Shown: positions 43,460 through 52,085 of the stretch, piece after piece
Layout of the letters: every line of letters begins with the position of its first letter
How positions within the stretch are numbered: the first letter of the stretch is position 1
Assembly (NCBI RefSeq): GCF_900114995.1
Contig: NZ_FOUX01000003.1
Coordinates: forward strand, 62,001 to 126,000
DNA: 64,000 nucleotides
Reading direction: 5' to 3'
DNA from: Chitinophaga sp. YR627
GTDB taxonomy: Bacteria > Bacteroidota > Bacteroidia > Chitinophagales > Chitinophagaceae
Notes under the pieces: model-generated
Seen by the model: only the letters and a program-made list of their open reading frames with translations
Databases searched by the model: none
What the model was told of the DNA's origin: nothing
Position numbers and translations under genes: made by a program

Positions 43460-43467
43460 CAAATATA
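43460..43467 (-). promoter_or_regulatory. -7 box for the DUF255 gene
   Basis: TATATTTG on the minus strand, about 75 bases before the GTG at 43386 and immediately after the hairpin at 43470-43493. Confidence 0.4.
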
Positions 43468-43493
43468 AGAAGGGACAGCTTTCGCTGTCCCTT
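43464..43493 (-). terminator. Terminator-like hairpin after hemD
   Basis: AAGGGACAGC (43470-43479) and GCTGTCCCTT (43484-43493) form a perfect 10-bp stem. The minus-strand tail CTTATATTT is only moderately T-rich. It lies about 30 bases past the hemD stop. Confidence 0.65.
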
Positions 43494-43523
43494 TCCGTGT
43501 AATATTTTACCGTGATTTTCGTG

Positions 43524-44315
43524 TTATTTTTTGTTGATCGTTGCCAGATACTGTTCCAGCGCCGCTACCATGGAAGGAGCCTGAGGAGCAGGAGCCTTTA
43601 CATCCAGTCTCAAACCAGCCTCTTCAACAGCTGCTGAGGTAGTTGGTCCGAAAGCGCCGATACGGGTACCGTTCTGCTCAAACTTCGGAACATTCTCAAA
43701 CAGTGATTTCACACCATAAGGACTGAAGAAAACGATCATATCATAATCGGTTGCCGACAATATTTCCTTTACGTCGTTGGAGACAGTCTTGTACAGGGTA
43801 GCGGTAGCGTATTCACATTTGTTGGTTTTTAACCACTCCTCGATGTCTTTACGCTGACTATCCGAACTCGGGAACAGGAATTTCTCATTGTCCCTGTGTT
43901 TGTTCATCACTTCCAGCAAACTCTTCGTTGAGCCGTCGGCACCATAAAATACCTTACGTTTCCGGTACAGGATGAATTTCTGCAAATACAAAGCAATTGC
44001 CTCCGTGATACAGAAATACTTACAGTCCTGGGAAACCTTAATTTTCATTTCCTCACAGATCCTGAAAAAGTGATCCACTGCATTGCGGCTGGTAAAAATC
44101 ACAGCCGTAAAGTTCGGGATGTCTATCTTCTGTTTCCTGAACTCTTTTGCGGACAGTCCCTCCACCCTTATAAACGGATAAAAATCCAATTTGACATTGA
44201 ATTTTTTAGCTAGTTCAAAGTAAGGTGATTTTTCTGTTTCAGGCTTAGGTTGGGAAATTAGAATTGTCTGAATGTGCTTTGCTTGCAAATCTTTTTTTGG
44301 CCCGCCTTTAATCAT
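43524..44315 (-). CDS. hemD: Uroporphyrinogen-III synthase
   Basis: Cyclises hydroxymethylbilane to uroporphyrinogen III in heme synthesis. 263 residues with two HemD Rossmann-like domains: QTILISQPKPE and AVIFTSRNAVDHFF in the first, MIVFFSPYGVKSLFENVPKF and RIGAFGPTTSAAVEEAGLRLDVKAP in the second. Sequence conservation is low in this family, but length and these spaced blocks fit. It follows the DUF4271 gene by 42 bases on the same strand, a common pairing in the phylum. Confidence 0.88.
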   Translation of the reverse strand: MIKGGPKKDLQAKHIQTILISQPKPETEKSPYFELAKKFNVKLDFYPFIRVEGLSAKEFRKQKIDIPNFTAVIFTSRNAVDHFFRICEEMKIKVSQDCKYFCITEAIALYLQKFILYRKRKVFYGADGSTKSLLEVMNKHRDNEKFLFPSSDSQRKDIEEWLKTNKCEYATATLYKTVSNDVKEILSATDYDMIVFFSPYGVKSLFENVPKFEQNGTRIGAFGPTTSAAVEEAGLRLDVKAPAPQAPSMVAALEQYLATINKK

Positions 44316-44357
44316 ACGTTTTTATGCTCTTGTGTTAACAATAGGCAGTTTTAATAA

Positions 44358-45482
44358 TCAGAGACCACCAGTTAACGCTACCAGCAACACCTTAGTTATT
44401 ATTAGAACCGGCGCTACTTCGAATGCGCAAAGGTAAAGAAAAAAATGCAATCTGCTGAAAGATAAGTATTGTTTTACCACTGAATATGACCGGATATAGC
44501 GATATGCAACGAGTAACACAATAAATGCTACAGACATATACATGAATGGTTTTGACCATTCAGGCTTACAGAATGCCAGTATCACCAGAAAAGGCACCAG
44601 TAAAATGCCCAGTATTTTGTTGATGAGATACAATATGAAAATGTAGGCATCTGCCAGTTCTGTACTGCCAAACAGCCATCCGCAGAAGCGTAACATCACG
44701 TATTTCACGCTGTATACAACCGCCACCAGTACTACCAGTCCCGGAATTGCCATCCAGGCCGTATTTGCAGGTATGTACTGCTGACGATACATCAACAGGT
44801 ACAGATACAAAGCCAGACTGATCACAAAAAAGCCGTTGAGCAAAAAGTTGGGGAACGGGGACTGTGATAACTGATCCTTCAGCTGCCGCTGACTAAGCGT
44901 CGGATTCATAAATGCCCGGAAGAGATCGGAGAAGTATTTCAGATAACTCAGTCTGATGATACCCAGTAACAATACAACGCCCGCCATCACATACACCAGC
45001 CAGTCCAGATCCTCATATACCCTTACTTTATTCACATCCGGCCGGGTAGGCTTATCGCTTTTCAGGAAAATATTGGTAGTTGCCAGCTTTTTCAGATAAA
45101 GATCATACTCCGTATCCTGATGTAAAGGTACAGCAGCCTGCTGCTGCATACTATCAGCAGCAGCTTTTGCAGCACTGTCTGCCGTCACAACGGGACCGGC
45201 CGGGACCGGCTTTTGCACAGTAGCCGCAGGTGCAGTAGTAGTACTTAACGGAGCAGCTGGCGTAGCAGGTTTTAACACACCTGCAGGCGAACTCACACCC
45301 GCACTGTCTTTTTTGATCACCGGTGCTTTCTTCTTCACAGGCTTTACTGAAGTATCCCGGGGGGCACTTTGTACCTTCACAGGAGCGCTTTGCACAGCAG
45401 GAGCCGGCTTTGCGGAGCTATCCGTCTGAGCCGCCAAACGTAAACAGGGTAGAATGAACAGAAACAATAACCAGCGTCGCAC
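44358..45482 (-). CDS. DUF4271 membrane protein
   Basis: 374 residues from a GTG at 45482. A signal sequence (ending LRLAAQ) is followed by a long Pro/Ala/Val-rich, low-complexity periplasmic segment (about 20-130), then about seven transmembrane helices forming the DUF4271 domain. Function unknown. Neighbours are hemD downstream and divergent hemW, so a link to heme metabolism or membrane biogenesis can be imagined but not shown. The TATCTTTG box at 45519-45526 lies 37 bases upstream. Confidence 0.85.
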   Translation of the reverse strand: MRRWLLFLFILPCLRLAAQTDSSAKPAPAVQSAPVKVQSAPRDTSVKPVKKKAPVIKKDSAGVSSPAGVLKPATPAAPLSTTTAPAATVQKPVPAGPVVTADSAAKAAADSMQQQAAVPLHQDTEYDLYLKKLATTNIFLKSDKPTRPDVNKVRVYEDLDWLVYVMAGVVLLLGIIRLSYLKYFSDLFRAFMNPTLSQRQLKDQLSQSPFPNFLLNGFFVISLALYLYLLMYRQQYIPANTAWMAIPGLVVLVAVVYSVKYVMLRFCGWLFGSTELADAYIFILYLINKILGILLVPFLVILAFCKPEWSKPFMYMSVAFIVLLVAYRYIRSYSVVKQYLSFSRLHFFLYLCAFEVAPVLIITKVLLVALTGGL

Positions 45483-45518
45483 CGTGAATATTTTTTAATG
45501 CAGTAAATTTGTCGTTTG

Positions 45519-45526
45519 CAAAGATA
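45519..45526 (-). promoter_or_regulatory. -7 box for the DUF4271-hemD operon
   Basis: TATCTTTG on the minus strand matches TAnnTTTG, 37 bases before the GTG start. No -33 element at standard spacing. Confidence 0.4.
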
Positions 45527-45641
45527 TAAAAATAGTCCATGGTCACTAGTTGATATACTATAGTTACCATATACTTATTTAAGCTATACTCAATTTATTT
45601 TCAGGGTTTACCGGTCTGTACCGGCAGACTCTTTTTTTCAG

Positions 45642-46766
45642 ATGGCAGGTATTTATCTACATATTCCTTTTTGTAAGCAGGCTTGTTACTACTGTAACTT
45701 CCATTTTTCCACTTCATTGTCGCAGCAACCAGCACTGGTGAAGCAACTTGTAAGGGAAATAGATTTGCAACGCAATTATCTCTCCGGCGCCCCGGTCAGC
45801 AGTATCTATTTTGGTGGGGGCACCCCCAGTCTGCTGTCACAGGCAGATATACAGCTGCTCCTCGGTAAACTGCGGGATACCTTCCCGGTCAATCCGGATG
45901 CAGAGATCACACTGGAAGCCAATCCGGATGACCTTTCTCCTGAAAAACTGGACACCCTCCGCGCAGCAGGTATCAATCGCCTGAGCATCGGTATACAGTC
46001 TTTTCATGAACCGGATCTGCGCTGGATGAATCGTGCGCATGACAGTCAGCAGGCCCTGCAATGTATCATCAACGCAAAGGCCGCCGGTTTTAATAACCTG
46101 ACGATTGACCTCATCTATGGCGGCCCGACCCTCACAGATGAAGGATGGGCAGCCAATGTGCAACAGGCGATCGACCTGGGCGTACAACATCTTTCGTGTT
46201 ATGCCCTGACCGTAGAACCCGGCACTGCACTAGACCAGTTCATCCGGAAAAAGAAAGTAGCTGCCGTCGATACGGATAAAGCTGCACGTCATTTCGAGCA
46301 ACTCATGCAATGGACGGCCCAAGCCGGCTATGAGCATTACGAAATATCTAACTTTGCCCTTCCCGGCTGGCACTCCCGTCATAACAGCAGTTACTGGCAG
46401 GGACAACCCTACCTCGGACTGGGCCCTTCCGCACATTCTTTCAATGGCCATTCCCGCCAATGGAACATTGCCAACAACGCGCTGTATATCAAAAGTCTGG
46501 AACAGGAAAAGGTCCCTTTCGAACTGGAAGAACTCACCCCGGTGATGATGCTGAATGAATACATCATGACCACCCTGCGCACCTCACAGGGCTGTATCCT
46601 GCCGGTAGTCGCCGAACGTTTCGGTACTGATAAACGGGATACCCTCCTGCAATTATCCCGGACTTTCATCGATAAAGGCTGGATGGTACTCCGCAACGAT
46701 ACCCTGGTACTGACGCCGGAAGGCCGTCTTTTTGCTGATGGCATTGCAGCAGATCTCTTTTTCTGA
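45642..46766 (+). CDS. hemW: Radical SAM heme chaperone HemW
   Basis: 374 residues. The N-terminal radical-SAM motif CxxxCxxC is at C11, C15 and C18 (FCKQACYYCNF), followed by YFGGGTPSLL, EANPDDL, GINRLSIGIQSF and IDLIYGGPT. A HemN C-terminal-like domain follows. It lacks the fourth Cys (CxxxCxxCxC) and N-terminal extension of true HemN coproporphyrinogen oxidases; residue 20 is Phe. HemW proteins insert heme into target enzymes. It is single, divergent from the DUF4271-hemD unit. Confidence 0.93.
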   Translation: MAGIYLHIPFCKQACYYCNFHFSTSLSQQPALVKQLVREIDLQRNYLSGAPVSSIYFGGGTPSLLSQADIQLLLGKLRDTFPVNPDAEITLEANPDDLSPEKLDTLRAAGINRLSIGIQSFHEPDLRWMNRAHDSQQALQCIINAKAAGFNNLTIDLIYGGPTLTDEGWAANVQQAIDLGVQHLSCYALTVEPGTALDQFIRKKKVAAVDTDKAARHFEQLMQWTAQAGYEHYEISNFALPGWHSRHNSSYWQGQPYLGLGPSAHSFNGHSRQWNIANNALYIKSLEQEKVPFELEELTPVMMLNEYIMTTLRTSQGCILPVVAERFGTDKRDTLLQLSRTFIDKGWMVLRNDTLVLTPEGRLFADGIAADLFF

Positions 46767-46931
46767 GCCCGTTTCCCGCTATTGTCTTCGTATAATAACG
46801 TTACTACGCCGTCATTATGCCGCTATCTCTTCGTTCCCGAACGGAGCGGTTACGGCGTAATGCCGGTATAATAAGGGTTTAATCGAAGAAATTGATCAAA
46901 ATGAACGAAGAGATCAGGCGTTACATGCCCT

Positions 46932-46970
46932 AAAAACAGCGAGTGTCTGCCTTACGGCAGACACTCGCTG
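46932..46970 (-). terminator. Intrinsic terminator of galM
   Basis: CAGCGAGTGTCTGCC (46937-46951) and GGCAGACACTCGCTG (46956-46970) form a perfect 15-bp stem; on the minus strand the loop is GTAA and TTTTTA follows. It lies about 45 bases past the stop at 47015. Confidence 0.95.
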
Positions 46971-47014
46971 TGCTAATATCTCTAAAAACTCCAGGCGTCA
47001 GCCCGTGTAAATAA

Positions 47015-48196
47015 TTAAGATTTTACCCCAAACTTGTACACACAGGTAGAAGTATAGGTTTCTCCCGGTTTCAGTACTACTGAAGGGAATGTTGGCTGAT
47101 TTGGTGAATCAGGGAAGTGCTGTGTTTCCAGACAGAATGCACCGCGGTGTACATAGCTTTTACCTTCTTTACCTTTGTCAGTACCATCCAGGAAGTTACC
47201 ACCGTAGAACTGTACACCAGGCTCAGTTGTCCATACTTCCAGGGTACGGCCGCTGGTTGGTTCTTCTACAGTAGCTGCCAGAGACAGTTCCTTTCCTTTT
47301 TTGTTCAGTACATAGTTGTGATCGTATCCTTTACCGAATTTCAGCTGTTCAAAGTCAGCATCCACTCTTTCACCAATTTTGGTGGCGGTGGTAAAGTCCA
47401 TCGGCGTGCCTTTTACTGCCTGCAGTTTACCTGTAGGGATCAGGGTGCTGTCAACCGGAGTGAACTTATCGGCATTGATATACATGATATGATCATTGAT
47501 ATCGCCGTTACCCGCGCCATGCAGGTTAAAGAAAGAGTGGTTGGTCAGGTTTACCACAGTTGCCTTATCGGTAGTCGCTTTATAATCGATCTTAACTTCG
47601 TTGCTGTCTGTCAGTTCGTAAGTCAGTGTGATATCCAGGTTACCCGGGTATCCTTCTTCACCGTCTTTTGATACATAGTGCAGTTTCAGGGTGTGGTCAT
47701 TTGGCTGCTCTGCATCCCATACCACATCATTGAAACCTACTTTACCACCATGCAGGTGATTGACACCATTGTTGGTAGCGAGGGTATACTCTTTACCATC
47801 CACTTTAAACTTGCCTTTAGCAATACGGTTGCCATAACGGCCCACGATACCACCATAATATCTTTCCTTGGTGCTTACATACTGAGCGGCATTATCATAA
47901 CCCAGCTCAACGTCCGCCAGCTGTCCCTGTTTATCAGGAGCGAGGAGGCTTACGATCTTTGCGCCATAGTTGGTAATGGCTACCTGGATGTTTCCTTTAC
48001 CTTTCAGGTGATATAACTTCACCTGTTTGCCATCGATGGTGGTATCAAATTTCGCATCTGATATCTGGCCCTGAGAAAGACTGTCTTGCTTGGTACTCAT
48101 ACTATCTGCTGAATTATTATCGGTTTTTGTACCAGACTGGCAGGCGCTGAAGCTAACTGCGGCCGCCACTGTTAATAGTGGAAATATGTTTTTCAT
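47015..48196 (-). CDS. Aldose 1-epimerase (mutarotase), lipoprotein form
   Basis: Interconverts alpha and beta anomers of aldoses. 393 residues. The N-terminus is a lipoprotein signal (AAAVSFSAC), so this is a periplasmic or surface-anchored GalM rather than a cytoplasmic one. Core motifs are ITNYGAKIVSL, GRYGNRIAKGKF, NNGVNHLHGGKVGFND (with the substrate His), NLTNHSFFNLHG, and the late CLETQHFPDSPNQPTFP with the catalytic-type Glu. It could help process sugars imported through SusCD systems. Single-gene unit with a strong terminator. Confidence 0.93.
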   Translation of the reverse strand: MKNIFPLLTVAAAVSFSACQSGTKTDNNSADSMSTKQDSLSQGQISDAKFDTTIDGKQVKLYHLKGKGNIQVAITNYGAKIVSLLAPDKQGQLADVELGYDNAAQYVSTKERYYGGIVGRYGNRIAKGKFKVDGKEYTLATNNGVNHLHGGKVGFNDVVWDAEQPNDHTLKLHYVSKDGEEGYPGNLDITLTYELTDSNEVKIDYKATTDKATVVNLTNHSFFNLHGAGNGDINDHIMYINADKFTPVDSTLIPTGKLQAVKGTPMDFTTATKIGERVDADFEQLKFGKGYDHNYVLNKKGKELSLAATVEEPTSGRTLEVWTTEPGVQFYGGNFLDGTDKGKEGKSYVHRGAFCLETQHFPDSPNQPTFPSVVLKPGETYTSTCVYKFGVKS

Positions 48197-48254
48197 TTTT
48201 GGAAGTTATAAGGGTACAATATACGCTTTTCGTATTAAAAGTGATAGTCTTATA

Positions 48255-48300
48255 AAAGACAAAACGCCGAGCACCGCAAAAAAAGCAGTGGTCAGCGTTT
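48255..48300 (-). terminator. Intrinsic terminator of the DHS-like gene
   Basis: On the minus strand AAACGCTGACCACTGC and GCGGTGCTCGGCGTTT pair imperfectly around a T7 loop, followed by TGTCTTTTA. It lies 30 bases past the stop at 48331. Confidence 0.7.
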
Positions 48301-48330
48301 GCCTTTACTTCAGCCTTGCGGCATCAGCAC

Positions 48331-49305
48331 TTACCAGCCAAGCAGGTAAGCAAATATCAGTGGTGCTACGATGGTAGCATCAGATTCAACGATGAATTTC
48401 GGTGTGTTGATATCCAGTTTACCCCAGGTGATCTTCTCGTTTGGTACTGCACCGGAGTAAGAACCGTAAGAAGTAGTGGAGTCAGAGATCTGGCAGAAAT
48501 AGCCCCAGAAAGGCACATCATGCCATTCCAGATCCTGGTACATCATTGGTACTACGCAGATTGGGAAGTCACCTGCGATACCGCCACCGATCTGGAAGAA
48601 ACCTACGCCCTTACCAGCGGAATTGTTACGGTACCAGTCTGCCAGCCATACCATGTACTCGATACCGCTCTTCATGGTAGATGCTTTCAGTTCACCTTTG
48701 ATGATGTAGGAAGCGAAGATGTTACCCATGGTGCTATCTTCCCATCCTGGTACAACGATCGGAATATTACGTTCAGCAGCAGCGAGCATCCAGCTGTTCT
48801 TTGGATCGATCTCGTAGTGCTCTTTCATTACGCCGCTCAGCAGGAGTTTGTACATGTACTCGTGCGGGAAGTAGCGTTCGCCTTTATCATCAGCGTCTTT
48901 CCAGATCTTGTGAATATGCTCTTGTATACGGCGGAAAGCTTCTTCCTCCGGAATACAGGTATCAGTCACCCTGTTAAAACCATCCTGAAGCAGGTCCCAT
49001 TCTTCCTGGGGGCTTAGGTCACGGTAGTTAGGAACCCTTTTGTAGTGTGTATGTGCTACCAGGTTCATGATATCTTCCTCCAGGTTAGCGCCTGTACAGG
49101 AGATGATATCCACTTTACCCTGGCGGATCATTTCCGCGAATGAGATGCCCAACTCGGCAGTACTCATAGCACCTGCAAGGGATACCAGCATTTTACCGCC
49201 TTCCAGTAAATGTGTTTCATATCCCTTGGCAGCATCCACCAGTGCAGCCGCGTTAAAGTGGCGGTAGTGGTGCTGGATAAATTGAGAAATAGGCCCTTTA
49301 TTCAT
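48331..49305 (-). CDS. Deoxyhypusine synthase-family protein
   Basis: 324 residues homologous to eukaryotic and archaeal deoxyhypusine synthase, which transfers the aminobutyl group of spermidine to a lysine of eIF5A/aIF5A. Visible motifs are LVSLAGAMSTAELGI, DIISCTGANLEEDI, IPIVVPGWEDSTMGN, FFQIGGGIAGDFPICVVP and TWGKLD. K296 in TWGK aligns with the catalytic lysine of the family. Bacteria lack eIF5A, so the natural reaction here is uncertain. Homospermidine synthesis is a known activity of DHS-related enzymes and is a reasonable candidate. No polyamine genes are adjacent. Confidence 0.9.
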   Translation of the reverse strand: MNKGPISQFIQHHYRHFNAAALVDAAKGYETHLLEGGKMLVSLAGAMSTAELGISFAEMIRQGKVDIISCTGANLEEDIMNLVAHTHYKRVPNYRDLSPQEEWDLLQDGFNRVTDTCIPEEEAFRRIQEHIHKIWKDADDKGERYFPHEYMYKLLLSGVMKEHYEIDPKNSWMLAAAERNIPIVVPGWEDSTMGNIFASYIIKGELKASTMKSGIEYMVWLADWYRNNSAGKGVGFFQIGGGIAGDFPICVVPMMYQDLEWHDVPFWGYFCQISDSTTSYGSYSGAVPNEKITWGKLDINTPKFIVESDATIVAPLIFAYLLGW

Positions 49306-49430
49306 GTCCGTTTAAATAGTTTAAATTCCCTAAGAACCGCAAAGGTAATGAATTAAAAAAAATAGCCCATAATAGCTGTCGCTACTATGGACTATCCCTG
49401 ACTATGGACTTTCAACTGATGAACTGATGT

Positions 49431-49949
49431 CTAGACTTTTTTCAGGTGCTGGTGTACACTCATGTCGCCACCTGCGCTTGATTTGATCACTTTCCAGGTC
49501 TTGTCGCCTTCCAGTGTTACATAGTACACGGTGTTACCATCGCTTTCGAATTCTACCACCCAGCGTACTTTTTCATTTGGATAACGTTTTGCCAGCTTGT
49601 TGGTCACAGCCATTGGCAGATGTTCTTCCGCTATATAGCGGCGGGTAGCCAGCAGCGTTCCTTCCTTATCGAAGTAGGCTGTCACATTACGCTCTTTCAA
49701 TGTGAATTTGGCCATAAATGTTTTGTTGTCTTCACTGTACCATTTCACATCAGAAGCACCCGAAAATTCTTTGCTGAGTGCATTCTTCAATTTACTGCTG
49801 GCCTCCATTTCCTTGGTGCCTGCAAATGTGAGCTGTGTACTGAAAAGAAGAGCGGCAACAAATAACAGAAGCATGCTCCTGATACGACCGAAAGACAGTC
49901 GTGTAGCACCCGCAGGTGCACTGAGGTTAATTGATTTGATCGGTTTCAT
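49431..49949 (-). CDS. Secreted PepSY-like protein
   Basis: From the ATG at 49949 it is 172 residues. A basic N-terminus and a hydrophobic helix (about 26-43, MLLLFVAALLFSTQLTFAG) form a signal sequence. The mature part (SGASDVKWYSEDNKTFMAKFTLKERNVTAYFDKEGTLLATRRYI, in two related halves) resembles the PepSY-like/BLIP-like small domain common in Bacteroidota secreted proteins. A longer frame to 50012 adds 21 residues before the signal and is less likely. Function unknown. Confidence 0.75.
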   Translation of the reverse strand: MKPIKSINLSAPAGATRLSFGRIRSMLLLFVAALLFSTQLTFAGTKEMEASSKLKNALSKEFSGASDVKWYSEDNKTFMAKFTLKERNVTAYFDKEGTLLATRRYIAEEHLPMAVTNKLAKRYPNEKVRWVVEFESDGNTVYYVTLEGDKTWKVIKSSAGGDMSVHQHLKKV

Positions 49950-50415
49950 GGCGGAAACTTTTTGGTTTGGTTTTGTGATGTAAAGGTACATGCAAGAATG
50001 GGGTGGGGTCAAATGCTTTGTGTTAAATGGAGACGCTAGATTAATTGGTAATTCGCATCTGTAACAGAATCATTTTCAACTTACCTTGTCTTTTCATATA
50101 CTTCCTTTGCCATACAGATGTTGCACTGAAACGACGATCGTTGCAAGGGTACGCGTTAAGCTTTTGTTAAACTGGACAGTGTAGCGATGAACGGTTAAAA
50201 TATGCTGCTGAATGTCTTTAAACGGTGTCTTATTTCATCAGAATAAGATCACTTTCATCATCTTTATACCCCTCTGCAATCCATTGCCAACAGGGCGTTT
50301 CAATTACTCCGTCAATAAAAGATATTCTGTTAACACTCTCTTAATATTGCATCATAACAGCTGCATGTCTTTATGCAAACGATGGCAGGTGCAAAGTTTA
50401 TTTTATCTTCAGTAT
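49950..50415. other. Divergent intergenic gap
   Basis: About 465 bases between divergent genes. An open frame extends the downstream gene back to 50212, but its residues do not resemble the family. No clear -7 box or hairpin was found. Confidence 0.4.
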
Positions 50416-50997
50416 ATGAACTACCTGGCCCACGCATATCTTTCTTTCAATGATCAGTCCCTGATAGTGGGCAATATGATAGCTGATTATGTGAAAGGCA
50501 AACACTGGCAGGAATACGATCCCGGTATTCAGCAGGGCATACAGTTGCATCGCGCAATCGATACATTTACAGATACGCATCCGGTGACACTGGCCGCCAG
50601 AGAATATTTTCAGGCATCCTGCGGAAGATACAGTGCCGTCTTTATCGACATTGTATATGATCATTTCCTCGCCAACGATACCAGTATCTTTTCAGAACAA
50701 TCACTATCTGCCTTTACCAGACAGATATACCGTACTGTTGCACAGCAACATGATATCCTACCACCTGTATTTCAACAGGTTTTCCGTCATATGCAGCAAC
50801 ATGACTGGTTGTATGGTTACAGGCTTATGGACGGTATTTATAAGAGCTTCAGCGGTATCGTACACCGGGCAAAATTCCTGGAAGTGACCGCTGATGCGCC
50901 CTTTCAAGTACTTAAACAACATTATGATGAACTGGCTGATCATTACAGCACATTCTTTCCTGAATTGGTCGCATTCGTTAAAACATACCCGCATTAA
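50416..50997 (+). CDS. Acyl carrier protein phosphodiesterase-like protein
   Basis: 193 residues starting MNYLAHAYLSFNDQSLIVGNMIADYVKG, the conserved N-terminus of the AcpH/YajB family, with IQLHRAIDTFTDTHP next. AcpH removes the phosphopantetheine group from acyl carrier protein. The HD-like residues (H6, D26 region, H44, D48, D52) look present; the positions are approximate. I chose the ATG at 50416; the upstream extension to 50212 is not family-like. It is 47 bases before the DUF2911 gene on the same strand. Confidence 0.85.
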   Translation: MNYLAHAYLSFNDQSLIVGNMIADYVKGKHWQEYDPGIQQGIQLHRAIDTFTDTHPVTLAAREYFQASCGRYSAVFIDIVYDHFLANDTSIFSEQSLSAFTRQIYRTVAQQHDILPPVFQQVFRHMQQHDWLYGYRLMDGIYKSFSGIVHRAKFLEVTADAPFQVLKQHYDELADHYSTFFPELVAFVKTYPH

Positions 50998-51001
50998 ATC
51001 G

Positions 51002-51009
51002 TAGGTTTG
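51002..51009 (+). promoter_or_regulatory. -7 box for the DUF2911 gene
   Basis: TAGGTTTG matches TAnnTTTG, 35 bases before the ATG at 51045. No -33 TTTG at standard spacing. Confidence 0.35.
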
Positions 51010-51044
51010 CACATATTTTGTAACAACTGAATTGATAGCCAACA

Positions 51045-51653
51045 ATGAAAATTTTACTTCGCTTAATGCTGCTTACCGTTATAGCAGGTCTCACCAGCCT
51101 GACCACCAATGCCCAGGACAAAAAGATGCCGCCTCTCGATGCGAGCCCTATGGACATGGCATACTATCCGGTAATGTATCCCTATGTGGTAAAGGTGAAA
51201 GGCGAACCCGGCACACTTGTAGCGCGCGTTATTTATAGCCGTCCGCAGAAGAAAGGAAGAAAGATCTTCGGTGAACTGGAAGCTTATGGCGAAATCTATC
51301 GTCTGGGCGCCAACGAGGCCACTGAAATAGAATTCTATCGCCCTGTCAATATCGGTGGTAAGAATATCCCTAAAGGCCGTTATACCATGTACGCAATATT
51401 AGGCGAACAGAAATGGACCATGATCGTAAACCGTGAAACAGATATCTGGGGCGCTTTCAAATACGATGAAAAGAAAGATGTGGCAAGAACAGAAGTACCT
51501 GTCACAAAACTGAGCACACCTGTTGAACCATTCAGTATCGTGTTTGAAAAAGCAGACTATGGCGCTAACCTCGTAGTAGCCTGGGATACTACCAGCGTAA
51601 GCCTGCCTATCAAATGGTCAGACAAAGCACCTGCTAACGGTAAAAAGAAATAA
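51045..51653 (+). CDS. DUF2911 exported protein
   Basis: 202 residues with a signal peptide ending at TTNAQ. The body matches DUF2911: VARVIYSRPQKKGRKIFGELEAYGEIYRLGANEATEIEFYRPVNIGGKNIPKGRYTMYAI in consecutive blocks, then WGAFKYDEKKDVAR. Members are secreted, beta-rich and of unknown function. It ends with a strong terminator and may be co-transcribed with the ACP-phosphodiesterase gene or use its own -7 box. Confidence 0.88.
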   Translation: MKILLRLMLLTVIAGLTSLTTNAQDKKMPPLDASPMDMAYYPVMYPYVVKVKGEPGTLVARVIYSRPQKKGRKIFGELEAYGEIYRLGANEATEIEFYRPVNIGGKNIPKGRYTMYAILGEQKWTMIVNRETDIWGAFKYDEKKDVARTEVPVTKLSTPVEPFSIVFEKADYGANLVVAWDTTSVSLPIKWSDKAPANGKKK

Positions 51654-51675
51654 CGAACAGCAGTTCATATAAAAT

Positions 51676-51715
51676 AAAGAGAGCGGGAGTATGCACTTCC
51701 GCTCTCTTTGTTTTT
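51676..51715 (+). terminator. Intrinsic terminator of the DUF2911 gene
   Basis: AAAGAGAGCGG (51676-51686) and CCGCTCTCTTT (51699-51709) form an 11-bp stem, followed by GTTTTT. It starts 22 bases after the stop. Confidence 0.9.
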
Positions 51716-52034
51716 AGTAATAAAATAGGCGGTAAGATTACCGCCCACGAATTTTAACCATATCCTATGAAAAACCTTTTCAAATGTAGTTCGAATAACT
51801 GCGCGGAAACTACGGTTTCGGCTGAGTGAACAAATTTTGTTCGTGAAAGTGGCGATTTCATCCGTAAAGTGATTTTTAAAAGCGATAAAGGACAAAAACG
51901 GCCACCATGGCCCGTATTTATACCTCAGCCTGCATCTGCGTAGAAGTACTTATTTGTATTTTTTTGTATCTGATTTGATATATAACACCTTGTACAAATA
52001 AAGGGGCGAACCGGCGCCGGAATGCCGGAATTAG

Positions 52035-52042
52035 TACCTTTG
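52035..52042 (+). promoter_or_regulatory. -7 box for the metB-like gene
   Basis: TACCTTTG matches TAnnTTTG, with a 43-base distance to the ATG at 52086. No -33 TTTG at standard spacing. Confidence 0.4.
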
Positions 52043-52085
52043 GAGCTGTCGAAAAGAATCGTCTAAATACTAAAATATTTCAGGA

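Larger units (their letters stand above)
51654..52085. other. Intergenic region before the metB-like gene
   Basis: About 430 bases. It holds the terminator at 51676-51715, a second perfect hairpin GGCGGTA-AGAT-TACCGCC (51728-51745), and the -7 box of the PLP-enzyme gene (52035-52042). No SAM-riboswitch signature was recognised. A 76-codon minus-strand frame (51665-51895) is probably chance. Confidence 0.5.

Noticed and set aside
51716..52085. SAM riboswitch upstream of the metB-like gene
   Set aside because: I looked for the conserved SAM-I core and saw none. Only simple palindromes and a -7 box are present.
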